A stretch of DNA of 64,000 bases from Sphingobacterium sp. LZ7M1 (GTDB lineage Bacteria; Bacteroidota; Bacteroidia; Sphingobacteriales; Sphingobacteriaceae), in the NCBI RefSeq assembly GCF_024296865.1, contig NZ_CP101134.1:3720001-3784000 (forward strand). Direction: 5' to 3'. The notes under the pieces are model-generated. The model saw nothing but the letters and a program-made list of their open reading frames with translations, ran no database searches and was not told the DNA's origin. Positions 27,989 through 36,336 of this stretch are shown piece by piece. Each line of letters begins with the position of its first letter. Position 1 is the stretch's first letter. The position numbers were made by a program, and so were the translations under genes.

Positions 27989-28025
27989 GGGCTTGTACAA
28001 GATCTGTGCAAGCCCTTCTGTTTAT
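27989..28025 (+). terminator. Hairpin after the three-lipoprotein operon
   Basis: 11-bp stem GGGCTTGTACA with TGTGCAAGCCC (one G-U pair), 5-nt loop AGATC, at 27989-28015. The following sequence is only moderately T-rich, so termination is likely but not certain. Confidence 0.6.
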
Positions 28026-28033
28026 TATGTAGT

Positions 28034-28180
28034 TGATTTGAGTATTGAGATAGCAACCGCGCTATCACCTAAACGATCATTACTACATTTGATGAAAATG
28101 AGATAAGTATAAAAACGGTCAACCCTATTTAGGGATGGACAATGGACATCTCTCAAATCTCATATCTCACATCTCAAATC
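28034..28180. repeat. Intergenic inverted-repeat element, family 1, copy 2
   Basis: Left arm around 28034-28052 (TGATTTGAGTATTGAGATA) and right arm around 28151-28180 (TCTCAAATCTCATATCTCAC and onward) are reverse complements with a few mismatches. Same sequence family as the element at 5835-5913. It also sits between convergent genes (lipoprotein and argC). The interior of about 100 nt holds no ORF. Confidence 0.65.
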
Positions 28181-28188
28181 CCCGAACA

Positions 28189-29208
28189 CTAAAAGCCAAC
28201 CGACTTCAGGTTTAATCCCGCTTTTTCATCCAATCCAAACATCAGGTTCATATTCTGTACCGCTTGTCCAGAAGCACCCTTCAATAGATTATCAGTAATA
28301 TTCAGGATCAACAGCTTTTCGCCATGTTTCTCTAGATGGATGATGCTCTTGTTGGTATTGACCACTTGTTTGATATCAATATTAGCCTTAGATACATGGG
28401 TAAAAGGATGCGAACCATAATAAGACTCGTAAAGCTCATAAGCTTCCTCTTCCGAAAGATCTGAATCGACATAGATGGCAGAAAAGATACCCCTAGGGAA
28501 TGCTCCTCGTTGAGGGATAAAGTTAATTTTCTGGGCAGCTCTTTCTAGTAGAGATCCATCTCCAGCTGGAAGGAATCCTTCCTGCAATTGGTTGAGCGAC
28601 TCCGATATCTCTTGCAGATGCTGGTGCTCAAATGACTTATAGGCCGAAAGGTTATTGCTTCTCCAGGAAAAATGCGACGTAGCAGAAGGTTTTTGACCAG
28701 CACCTGTTGACCCTGTTGTTGCATTCACATGGATTTGGTCGCCCAATATTCCTTTGTTCGCCAAAGGCAATAATGCCAATTGTATATTCGTGGCAAAACA
28801 GCCGGGATTAGCAATATATTGCGCCGAAACAATATCGGATTTATTCAATTCAGGTAGACCGTAGATAAAATTCTTACCTTGGTATTCCGTATTTGCCTTA
28901 AGCCTGTAATCTTGGGAAAGATCAATGATCTTTACGGAAGGATCGATAGGATGGGCATCTAAAAACTTGCGCGCATCGCCATGTCCTACACATAAAAACA
29001 GAACATCGATATCAGAATGAAAATCTGAAGAGAACGTTAAGTCTGTATCTCCAAACAAATCATTATGAACATCAGAAAGTTTATTGCCGGCATTGGAAGC
29101 ACTATTGGCAAATATTATATCCACATTCGGGTGATAGATCAATACCCGAAGCAATTCACCTCCGGTATAGCCTGCCGACCCTACAATTCCTACTTTAATT
29201 TTTTCCAT
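28189..29208 (-). CDS. argC: N-acetyl-gamma-glutamyl-phosphate reductase
   Basis: NADPH-dependent reductase of arginine synthesis, converting N-acyl-glutamyl phosphate to the semialdehyde. 339 residues. Rossmann motif GSAGYTGGELLRVL at residues 10-23, the catalytic Cys137 in ANPGCFATNIQLALLPL, and the SGAGQKPS-like TGSTGAGQKPSATSHFSWR block. In some Bacteroidota the acyl group is succinyl rather than acetyl (known for Bacteroides); which is used here cannot be read from ArgC. Last gene of a GNAT-argG-argC run; a terminator-like hairpin separates it from argG. Confidence 0.95.
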   Translation of the reverse strand: MEKIKVGIVGSAGYTGGELLRVLIYHPNVDIIFANSASNAGNKLSDVHNDLFGDTDLTFSSDFHSDIDVLFLCVGHGDARKFLDAHPIDPSVKIIDLSQDYRLKANTEYQGKNFIYGLPELNKSDIVSAQYIANPGCFATNIQLALLPLANKGILGDQIHVNATTGSTGAGQKPSATSHFSWRSNNLSAYKSFEHQHLQEISESLNQLQEGFLPAGDGSLLERAAQKINFIPQRGAFPRGIFSAIYVDSDLSEEEAYELYESYYGSHPFTHVSKANIDIKQVVNTNKSIIHLEKHGEKLLILNITDNLLKGASGQAVQNMNLMFGLDEKAGLNLKSVGF

Positions 29209-29233
29209 TATGATAAATAATCAGTCAAAATAA

Positions 29234-29272
29234 AACAAAAAAACCAAGGTGCCTAGACAGCTACCTTGGTTT
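29234..29272 (-). terminator. Intercistronic terminator between argG and argC
   Basis: 10-bp stem (29241-29250 with 29263-29272; core AACCAAGGT and ACCTTGGTT), 12-nt loop, followed on the minus strand by a run of seven or more T. It reads as an intrinsic terminator after argG, so argC expression would need readthrough or its own promoter. Confidence 0.75.
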
Positions 29273-29305
29273 GCAAAAAGATTTTCAATATTTGAAGAAA
29301 GGCGA

Positions 29306-30493
29306 TTAGCCTTTGTTATTAACTTTGTGCCAAATGATGGTTTGGTTACCGAAGATTTTCGAGAACCCTTTTACATCATCACCAGTGTAGCCTTTGTTCA
29401 TCTCACCGTATGAACCAAACTTGTTGGACATTAAATCGTGTTCAGATTCAATACCTAAGATTACAAATCGGTAAGGGTGAAGCTCAATAAATACGCGACC
29501 AGAAACGGTATCTTGCGAACTTTGAAGGAATGCCTCCATATCACGCATCACTGGATCATGCATCTGACCTTCGTGCATATAGTTACCATAGAATCCCGCT
29601 AATTGGTCTTTCCATGAAAGTTGCCATTTGGTCAAGGTATGTTTCTCCAAAGCATGGTGCGCTTTGATCAGAATAATTGGGCCTGCAGCCTCAAAACCGA
29701 CACGTCCTTTAATCCCGATGATGGTATCACCAACATGGATATCACGACCGATTCCATAAGGTTGTGCAATCGCTTGCAACTCTTGGATAACCTTAACAGG
29801 ACTCATTTTCTCACCATCTAAAGCAACTGGTTGACCGTTTTCAAAATCAACAGTAATCTTACGTGGTTCTGTAGAAGTTACAGGAGTTGGCCATGCAGAT
29901 TCTGGAAGGTATTCATTCGAAGTAAGCGTCTCAGCCCCTCCTACTGAAGTTCCCCATAATCCTTTATTGATCGAGTATTTTGCTTTATCAGCAGAATATT
30001 CAACACCATGTGAATTCAAATAATCAATTTCCGCCTCACGTGATAACTGTAGATCACGGATTGGAGTAATGATCTCTACACCTGGAATCAAGGTCTGGAA
30101 GATCATATCAAAACGTACCTGATCATTACCTGCACCTGTTGAACCATGTGCAACGCATTCTGCGCCAATTTTCTTCGCATAGTTTGCTATAGCTGTAGCT
30201 TGGCAAACACGCTCGGCTGACACTGAAAGCGGATAGGTAGCATTTTTCAAGACATTCCCAAAAATCAAATACTTGATGGTATCTTGGTAATAATCTTCAG
30301 TTTCATCAATAGTAGTATGCGACTTTACACCTAGATCATAGGCCTTCTTTTCGATATTCTTTAATTCTTCCTCTGAAAAACCTCCGGTATTTACTACTAC
30401 GGAGTGAACTTCTAATCCTAAGTCACGAGACAGATAGATACAACAGAATGAAGTATCCAACCCACCACTAAATGCTAAAACTACTTTTTTCAT
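29306..30493 (-). CDS. argG: Argininosuccinate synthase
   Basis: ATP-dependent ligation of citrulline and aspartate in arginine synthesis. 395 residues. The PP-loop AFSGGLDTSFCCIYL is at residues 8-22; other family blocks are AHGSTGAGNDQVRFD, ITPIRDLQLSREAEIDYL, and NKGLWGTSVGGAETL. It is of the shorter, Bacteroidota-type ArgG class. It lies 41 nt downstream of the GNAT gene and about 100 nt upstream of argC on the same strand. Confidence 0.96.
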   Translation of the reverse strand: MKKVVLAFSGGLDTSFCCIYLSRDLGLEVHSVVVNTGGFSEEELKNIEKKAYDLGVKSHTTIDETEDYYQDTIKYLIFGNVLKNATYPLSVSAERVCQATAIANYAKKIGAECVAHGSTGAGNDQVRFDMIFQTLIPGVEIITPIRDLQLSREAEIDYLNSHGVEYSADKAKYSINKGLWGTSVGGAETLTSNEYLPESAWPTPVTSTEPRKITVDFENGQPVALDGEKMSPVKVIQELQAIAQPYGIGRDIHVGDTIIGIKGRVGFEAAGPIILIKAHHALEKHTLTKWQLSWKDQLAGFYGNYMHEGQMHDPVMRDMEAFLQSSQDTVSGRVFIELHPYRFVILGIESEHDLMSNKFGSYGEMNKGYTGDDVKGFSKIFGNQTIIWHKVNNKG

Positions 30494-30534
30494 TTGATAA
30501 CGATTAATATGCTGATGATAACAAAAATAACAAA

Positions 30535-31251
30535 TTAAAAACCTTTAACAGGTCTAATCCCTACGGGAATTACCGCAGCGACCATTTTTTTAGTCGACCT
30601 CCAAAGTTTTGCTTCAATTCTCTTCAATAGAGATTGCTTTTTGGAAATTCGGTCAAGACGTTCCTTAGCTTCGGCCTTACGAAGGATCTTTTCCTTCAGT
30701 TCTTTTTCTTTTTCTACCGGGTCCCATAACATCGCAGTACACATACAGTTCTTACGATCTTTAGAGACCAAGATATCAAAGTTCACACAGGACTGGCAGC
30801 CTTTCCAGAATTCCTCATCTTGAGTCAATTCAGAATAGGTAACAGGTTCATATCCTAGGTCGGAATTGATTTTCATGACAGCCAAACCTGTAGTCAGGCC
30901 AAAAATCTTTGCATTTGGATACTTCTCCCTTGACAGATCAAACACGCGCTTCTTGATTGCTTTTGCCAAACCTACTTTACGGAAAAGTGGATTGACAATA
31001 AGACCAGAGTTCGCCACATAATCACCATGGCTCCAAGTCTCAATATAACAGAAACCGGCCCAAGTACCATCCTTATGTAAAGCAATAACAGCCTTACCTT
31101 CCTCCATCTTGCGCGCTACGTATTCTGGTTTTCTGCGTGCAATGCCCGTCCCACGAGCCTTTGCAGACTCGAACATTTCATTACAGACTTCATCGGCATA
31201 CTTAACATGGTTTGCCGTCGCGGGAATAATTAAAAAATCTGAGATTGTCAT
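30535..31251 (-). CDS. GNAT acetyltransferase, candidate N-acylglutamate synthase
   Basis: 238-residue GNAT-fold protein. Residues about 80-155 carry the fold with the acyl-CoA loop motif NPLFRKVGLAKAIKKRVF. An unusual Cys-containing segment follows (GCQSCVNFDILVSKDRKNCM, then C), then a basic coiled C-terminus. As first gene of the argG-argC run it is placed where the missing first step of arginine synthesis (acylation of glutamate, ArgA) would be expected. I infer that role from context and fold; the sequence differs from classical ArgA, which has an amino-acid-kinase domain. The Cys cluster could bind metal. Confidence 0.75.
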   Translation of the reverse strand: MTISDFLIIPATANHVKYADEVCNEMFESAKARGTGIARRKPEYVARKMEEGKAVIALHKDGTWAGFCYIETWSHGDYVANSGLIVNPLFRKVGLAKAIKKRVFDLSREKYPNAKIFGLTTGLAVMKINSDLGYEPVTYSELTQDEEFWKGCQSCVNFDILVSKDRKNCMCTAMLWDPVEKEKELKEKILRKAEAKERLDRISKKQSLLKRIEAKLWRSTKKMVAAVIPVGIRPVKGF

Positions 31252-31704
31252 TGAATAATGTCGACCTAAAAAATAAATACCAAAGTATTTGAACTAACTA
31301 ATCTAATTTGAATATCAATCACCGAGCTGGGTGAATGACAATATGGGAAGTTTGCCTGCCTCGGTATCAAGCTCGAGGCAGAATAGGTCGTCGGAATCGA
31401 AGAACTGGACAATTAAATCTACGCATTGCATAATATGCCCTTATCCTAAGCTTGATGCAAGCTTGAGCGAAAGAGTTCATATATAACTTGTTACAATACA
31501 TACATTTTTGCCTTTGATACTTAGTGATCAGACAGCGCAAAAGTAAACAATTATTTTTTTCTTTTATGCAATCTGAAAGTAGTTTTTTTATTTATAAAAT
31601 AAATACGCCCCAAATTCATTGAAAACCTTTCAATCAGACTTTCCAATTATTGAAACGTTTAAAATCTTTCATTGTTTTGTAAGATTTCAATTCAAAATGA
31701 AGCA
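31252..31704. other. Long divergent intergenic region with candidate structured arg leader
   Basis: About 500 nt without a gene. Read on the minus strand (toward the arg genes) it has a possible promoter at 31538-31571 and then two perfect hairpins: 31448-31464 (AAGCTTG, 3-nt loop, CAAGCTT) and 31356-31381 (8-bp stem CTGCCTCG with CGAGGCAG, 10-nt loop). The second loop is complementary over 8 nt to the loop-plus-arm of the first. No ORF of credible coding character is present. Confidence 0.45.
31538..31571 (-). promoter_or_regulatory. Candidate promoter of the arginine operon
   Basis: Minus strand TTG (31569-31571), 23 nt, TACTTTTG (31538-31545), the latter an exact TAnnTTTG box. It would give a leader of roughly 280 nt before the GNAT start codon. 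Confidence 0.4.
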
Positions 31705-31738
31705 TTTGCATCGATATATAAATAAATCCTTAATTTTG
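31705..31738 (+). promoter_or_regulatory. Promoter of the small membrane protein gene
   Basis: TTTG (31705-31708), 22 nt, TAATTTTG (31731-31738): both Bacteroidota promoter boxes at accepted spacing, 17 nt before the ATG at 31756. Confidence 0.65.
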
Positions 31739-31755
31739 CATCAAATTAAAAAATC

Positions 31756-32004
31756 ATGGTTGGTCCAAGTATCTTTTTTTACGCCCTATTCGTTATCCCT
31801 TACATCCTTTTCATGTATTGGTTGGTTAAGCAAGACAAGAAGAAATATATGTGGGGAGTAATAGTCGTAACTGTAGTTGCCATTTTTGGCCTGGTCGTTT
31901 CTCAACGTGCAAGCAAGATCGCAATGGAAAACTACAAGCAGCATCAAATCGATGCCCGCGAAATTGAAGCAGAAAACAAAGCCGATAGCTTAAATCACAA
32001 ATAA
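31756..32004 (+). CDS. Small membrane protein of unknown function
   Basis: 82 residues with two adjacent hydrophobic helices (GPSIFFYALFVIPYILFMYWLV and MWGVIVVTVVAIFGLVV) and a charged C-terminal tail with coiled-coil character (ASKIAMENYKQHQIDAREIEAENKADS). No family recognised. A complete promoter upstream and a very strong terminator downstream support it as a genuine single-gene unit. Confidence 0.75.
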   Translation: MVGPSIFFYALFVIPYILFMYWLVKQDKKKYMWGVIVVTVVAIFGLVVSQRASKIAMENYKQHQIDAREIEAENKADSLNHK

Positions 32005-32020
32005 GAAATTTTTAAAATCA

Positions 32021-32062
32021 TACAAGAAAGGGCAATAGAATCATCTATTGCCCTTTCTTGTA
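32021..32062. terminator. Strong terminator, bidirectional
   Basis: Perfect 19-bp stem with loop ATCA (arms 32021-32039 and 32044-32062; core AAGGGCAATAGA and TCTATTGCCCTT). It lies between the small membrane protein gene and the convergent oligopeptidase gene and can serve both. Confidence 0.92.
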
Positions 32063-32077
32063 TCTGTCTTTTCTCTT

Positions 32078-34234
32078 TTATTTGGTAATTCCCTCCAACT
32101 TAAATAGGAATGCATAACTCAATGCCACATCTTTTAAGTAATCAAACCTTCCCGATGCGCCACCATGTCCATAATCCATATCCGTTTTCAATAGGATGAC
32201 ATTGTTACCTTTCTTGGTTGCACGCATTTTCGCTACCCATTTTGCAGGCTCAAAATACTGCACCTGACTATCATGGAGCCCAGTGGTAACCAATAGGTTT
32301 GGATATTCTTTCGCTTCAATGTTTTCATATGGAGAATATGATTTCATATAATCGTATGCTTCTTTATTGTTGGGATTTCCCCATTCATCATATTCATTCG
32401 TCGTCAATGGAATGCTTTCATCCAACATGGTATTCACTACATCGACAAATGGAACCTGCGCAATCACTCCATTCCAGATTTCTGGCGACATATTGATCAC
32501 GGCACCCATCAATAATCCGCCCGCACTTCCGCCTTGGGCATAAAGATGCTCCTTGGCTGTAAACTTCTGATCGATCAAATACTTGCCACAGTCAATAAAA
32601 TCAGTGAACGTATTTTTCTTTTTCATCATTTTCCCATCCTCATACCACTGTCTTCCCATTTCCTCACCACCACGAATATGCGCTAATGCATAGATAAAAC
32701 CTCGGTCCAAAAGAGACAATCTCGAAGAACTGAAGCTTGGGTCCATGGAATTACCATAGGAACCGTATGCATACAACAACAATGGAGCAGTTCCATCTTT
32801 CTTGGTGCCCTTCTTATAGACGATAGAAATTGGAACTTCCGTACCATCTGTAGACTTGGCCATTACACGCTCCGTCACATAATTCTTCATTTCATAACCG
32901 CCAAGTACCTCTTGTTGCTTCATCAAGGTCTTTTCTTTGGTCTTCATATTATAGTCAAATGTAGACGATGGAGTGACCATGGAAGTATATCCATATCGTA
33001 ATACATCGGTATTGTATTCTGCGTTTGTGCTCGGATAAACCGTATAGGCAGCTTCACCAAAATCAAGGTAATGCTGAGAATTATCCTTAAGGTTCCTGAT
33101 GGCCAATTGCGTCAAGCCATTTTTCCTTTCAGATATGGCTACATAATCCGCAAACTCATCGATCCCCTGTACCAAGACATCCTTTCTGTGTGGGATATAT
33201 TCCTTCCAGTTTTCTTTAGCCGTCTTATCCAATGGCGTTTCCATCACCTTAAAGTTCTGGGCATTATCATTGGTAACAATCAAAAATTTATCTGCCAATG
33301 GCGTCACATCATAGAGCACATCCTTCATTCTGGCTTGGAATACCTTGAACTCCGCATTGGGCTCATCAGCTTTAATGTACCTGGTCTCCGAACTTAATGT
33401 ACCTCCTGAATAGATAAAGATGTATTGATCGTTCTTGGACTTACTTACCCCTATATAGTTGGTATTATCCTTTTCCTCATATACCACTGCATCCGATGCC
33501 GCATCAGTACCCAAGGCATGACGCTTTATTTTTTCACTCAATAAGGTCACAGGATTTTTGGAAGTATAGAAAATCGTTTTATTATCAGATGCCCAAACAG
33601 CAGCACCAGAAGTCCTGACAATTTTATCGGCTAAAAGTTCGCCTGTTTCCAGGTTCTTAAACTGAATGACGTACTCTCTCCTGGAAACCGTGTCTACCGA
33701 AAAGGCTAGCAATTTATTGTCCGGACTCACCGTAGCACCACCAATGGCATAATAGGCAAAGCCTTCAGCCATCTTATCCACATCTAACAATACTTCTTCT
33801 TTGGCATCTAGGCTGCCTTTCTTGCGGCACAGCTTAAAGTATTGTTTCCCCTCTTCCGTTCTTTGATAGTAGTAATACCCGTTTCTCAAATATGGGACAC
33901 TTTCATCGGTTTCTTTGATCCGACCCTTCATCTCTTTGAAAAGGATATCCTGAAAAGATTCCGTATCCTTCATCATGGCCTCTGTATATTTATTCTCCGC
34001 TTCCAGATAAGCCACAACCTTCGAAGAATCTGGTCCTTTTTTGAAATAATCTATCATCCAATAATAGGGGTCAGCGACCGTATCTCCATGGATTATTCTT
34101 TCATGGGCTATTTCTTCGGCAATAGGCGCCATTGCATCGGGCCAACTCACTGGCTCTTTCTGTATTTTGTTATCTGATGAACAGGATGATATCATGATTG
34201 ACAATATTAAACCAATTACATATTTATCTTTCAT
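32078..34234 (-). CDS. S9A prolyl oligopeptidase-family lipoprotein (protease II-like)
   Basis: 718-residue serine peptidase of the oligopeptidase B/prolyl oligopeptidase family, with an N-terminal lipoprotein signal (MISSC). After a helical cap and seven-bladed propeller comes the alpha/beta-hydrolase domain: GGSAGGLLMG with the catalytic Ser near residue 569, GLHDSQVQYFEPAKW with Asp near 654, and DYGHGGASGR with His near 690. Family members cleave short peptides, after basic residues in oligopeptidase B. Envelope anchoring suggests turnover of imported peptides. Divergent from the subtilase gene. Confidence 0.93.
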   Translation of the reverse strand: MKDKYVIGLILSIMISSCSSDNKIQKEPVSWPDAMAPIAEEIAHERIIHGDTVADPYYWMIDYFKKGPDSSKVVAYLEAENKYTEAMMKDTESFQDILFKEMKGRIKETDESVPYLRNGYYYYQRTEEGKQYFKLCRKKGSLDAKEEVLLDVDKMAEGFAYYAIGGATVSPDNKLLAFSVDTVSRREYVIQFKNLETGELLADKIVRTSGAAVWASDNKTIFYTSKNPVTLLSEKIKRHALGTDAASDAVVYEEKDNTNYIGVSKSKNDQYIFIYSGGTLSSETRYIKADEPNAEFKVFQARMKDVLYDVTPLADKFLIVTNDNAQNFKVMETPLDKTAKENWKEYIPHRKDVLVQGIDEFADYVAISERKNGLTQLAIRNLKDNSQHYLDFGEAAYTVYPSTNAEYNTDVLRYGYTSMVTPSSTFDYNMKTKEKTLMKQQEVLGGYEMKNYVTERVMAKSTDGTEVPISIVYKKGTKKDGTAPLLLYAYGSYGNSMDPSFSSSRLSLLDRGFIYALAHIRGGEEMGRQWYEDGKMMKKKNTFTDFIDCGKYLIDQKFTAKEHLYAQGGSAGGLLMGAVINMSPEIWNGVIAQVPFVDVVNTMLDESIPLTTNEYDEWGNPNNKEAYDYMKSYSPYENIEAKEYPNLLVTTGLHDSQVQYFEPAKWVAKMRATKKGNNVILLKTDMDYGHGGASGRFDYLKDVALSYAFLFKLEGITK

Positions 34235-34328
34235 ACTATATAGTTAATAATGGTTAATGAATGCTTAAAAATAAGATAAAATTTTTGTGATTTTAGATTA
34301 ATTAACAAAAGCATCTAGTTGAAAATAT

Positions 34329-34336
34329 TAAATTTG
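34329..34336 (+). promoter_or_regulatory. -7 promoter box of the subtilase gene
   Basis: TAAATTTG, an exact TAnnTTTG match, 22 nt before the ATG at 34359. No -33 at standard spacing. Confidence 0.5.
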
Positions 34337-34358
34337 TCGAATTATAATCTATAAAAAT

Positions 34359-35984
34359 ATGATAGGAACAAATAAATTTCTGTGCTATTTAGCTTTAGGA
34401 ATTCTTCCAACCCTTGGATTTAGCCAAGATAAGACTGCCACTCCCCCAGCAAACTGGTATAATCTTGATTTTCAAAAAGACGGTGTCATGGGTATCAGTA
34501 CTGAAAAAGCCCAAGAACTTTTAAAAGGCAAAAAAGCAACGCCTGTTGTTGTGGCTGTACTAGATGGTGGTGTGGATATTCAACACGAAGATTTAAAGGA
34601 TGTATTATGGACCAATCCAAAGGAAATCCCTGGAAACGGCAAAGATGATGATGGCAATGGCTATATCGATGATGTACATGGATGGAACTTTATTGGCGGT
34701 AAAGATGGATTGAATGTTAATCAAGACAATTTAGAGGTAACCCGTCTGATCCGTATCTACGAACCTAAATACATTTCCGTATTACCAAGTACACCTCTTT
34801 CTGAAAAGGAAAGAAGAGAGTTCGTGGCCTACCAAAAAATGATCACAGACTATACTTCTAAAATGGAAGAAGCTTCATTCGGCAAGTTGAACTATGGCCG
34901 TCTTAAAAATGAAGTGGATGCTGTAGTGAAAAAAATCGGCAAAGCGCCTAAAGATATTACCAAAGCAGATTTGGACGCTTTCCAAGCAGAAGGTGATCAA
35001 CAAAAGATGGCCATTAGGATCGCAAAAAAAGAACTTGACAATGGTTCATTCGAGAAATTCTACACGGACATAGAGGATGCTGTAAAATACTTTACCGATC
35101 AGGTCGATTCCCATTTAAACAAAGAGTTTGATCCTAGACACGTGGTAGGCGACGACTACGAAGATGCTTCCCAACGCAATTATGGAAACCCAGATGTAAA
35201 AGGTCCAGATGCTGAACACGGAACTCACGTTGCCGGTATTATCGGCGCAAAACGCAATAACAATAAAGGCGTCAACGGTGTTGCGGATCATGTACAGATC
35301 ATGGCTGTTCGCCTGGTTCCTAATGGTGATGAACGCGACAAAGATGTGGCCAATGGTATCCGCTATGCTGTAGATAATGGCGCAAAAGTAATTAACATGA
35401 GTTTCGGTAAAGGTTATGCATACAATAAAAAGGCTGTGGACGAAGCCATTAAATATGCTGAATCTAAAGATGTATTACTTGTTCATGCCGCTGGTAATGA
35501 TGCTCAGGATAATGATATAGAGAAAAACTACCCAACCAAATATTTTACCGATAGTGTAGATGCCGTTGTTGGTGAAGCCAAGAACTGGATCACTGTTGGT
35601 GCAACAGGACTGAAACAGGACGCTGATCTATTAGCAAACTTCTCAAACTATGGTTACCGCAGCGTGGATGTTTTTGCACCCGGTGTTAAGATCAACTCGA
35701 CTATCCCAGAGTCTAAATACAAAGAAAACCAAGGTACCAGTATGGCTGCCCCTGTTGTTGCAGGCTTAGCAGCAATGATCCGTGCATATTACCCTTCATT
35801 GACTGCCGAGCAAGTTAAAGAGGTCATCATGAAGAGCGTAACTAAGGTTGACCAAAAGGTTAAGATCAAAAAAGATGGCAATTCAAAACGCGTGTATTTG
35901 GATGAAATCAGTGTAAGCGGAGGTATTGTGAATGCTTATAATGCTATTGTAGAGGCTAATAAATTAGTTTCAGAAAAAAAGTAA
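34359..35984 (+). CDS. Subtilisin-like S8 serine protease, secreted
   Basis: 541 residues with a signal peptide ending near LGFSQ. The catalytic triad of S8 peptidases is complete: VAVLDGGVDIQHEDL (Asp near 69), HGTHVAGIIGAKRN (His near 287) and GTSMAAPVVAGLAAMIRAYY (Ser near 463). About 190 residues, rich in charged helices, are inserted between Asp and His; this insertion is seen in Bacteroidota S8 proteins. There is no C-terminal type IX secretion domain, so it probably stays in the periplasm or outer membrane rather than being exported by T9SS. Confidence 0.93.
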   Translation: MIGTNKFLCYLALGILPTLGFSQDKTATPPANWYNLDFQKDGVMGISTEKAQELLKGKKATPVVVAVLDGGVDIQHEDLKDVLWTNPKEIPGNGKDDDGNGYIDDVHGWNFIGGKDGLNVNQDNLEVTRLIRIYEPKYISVLPSTPLSEKERREFVAYQKMITDYTSKMEEASFGKLNYGRLKNEVDAVVKKIGKAPKDITKADLDAFQAEGDQQKMAIRIAKKELDNGSFEKFYTDIEDAVKYFTDQVDSHLNKEFDPRHVVGDDYEDASQRNYGNPDVKGPDAEHGTHVAGIIGAKRNNNKGVNGVADHVQIMAVRLVPNGDERDKDVANGIRYAVDNGAKVINMSFGKGYAYNKKAVDEAIKYAESKDVLLVHAAGNDAQDNDIEKNYPTKYFTDSVDAVVGEAKNWITVGATGLKQDADLLANFSNYGYRSVDVFAPGVKINSTIPESKYKENQGTSMAAPVVAGLAAMIRAYYPSLTAEQVKEVIMKSVTKVDQKVKIKKDGNSKRVYLDEISVSGGIVNAYNAIVEANKLVSEKK

Positions 35985-36042
35985 AAAAATGTTAAATTTT
36001 TCACAATATTGCTAAGTATCTTGCGTTTAGATAGAAAACAAG

Positions 36043-36240
36043 ATGCTTATGGTCGAAAACTCTACTAATACAAAAGAAGTAAATTACGAAGGTCAACTTT
36101 CAGGTATCATTCAAGACGCTAATCTTGAATTATCATTCGAGGAAAAAATCAAAAGTTGCATACAACAGTTGTCTAAAGATCCAGAAGACAGAACTATAGA
36201 AAATATCCTCAACTATTCTAAGACCTTACGTAACTTATAA
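36043..36240 (+). CDS. Small acidic protein of unknown function
   Basis: 65 residues (or 63 from the ATG at 36049). Hydrophilic, acidic and probably helical in its second half (FEEKIKSCIQQLSKDPEDRTIENILNYSKTLRNL). No family recognised. It lies just after the subtilase gene with an imperfect -7-like TATCTTGC before it and a hairpin after it, which supports a real small gene. Confidence 0.6.
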   Translation: MLMVENSTNTKEVNYEGQLSGIIQDANLELSFEEKIKSCIQQLSKDPEDRTIENILNYSKTLRNL

Positions 36241-36242
36241 TA

Positions 36243-36273
36243 ACGAAGCCATTCTAAGAAAGAGTGGCTTCGT
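36243..36273 (+). terminator. Hairpin after the small acidic protein gene
   Basis: 9-bp stem ACGAAGCCA (36243-36251) with TGGCTTCGT (36265-36273), 13-nt loop; the trailing T run is weak. Confidence 0.6.
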
Positions 36274-36325
36274 CATTTATACCCTATTCCCTCAACAAAG
36301 CTTAAATCTTCCCTAGAAATATTAT

Positions 36326-36333
36326 TATCTTTG
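36326..36333 (+). promoter_or_regulatory. -7 promoter box of nth
   Basis: TATCTTTG, an exact TAnnTTTG match ending 3 nt before the nth ATG at 36337. If used, transcription would begin at about the start codon, so a leaderless mRNA is implied. Confidence 0.5.
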
Positions 36334-36336
36334 TTT

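Noticed and set aside
31252..31755. tRNA or other known structural RNA in the 500-nt gap
   Set aside because: No cloverleaf, no CCA end, no GTTC-type T-loop arrangement; only the hairpins described.
31619..31861. 80-codon frame overlapping the small membrane protein
   Set aside because: It crosses both promoter boxes and uses a different frame from the two-helix protein, which has a proper start and terminator.
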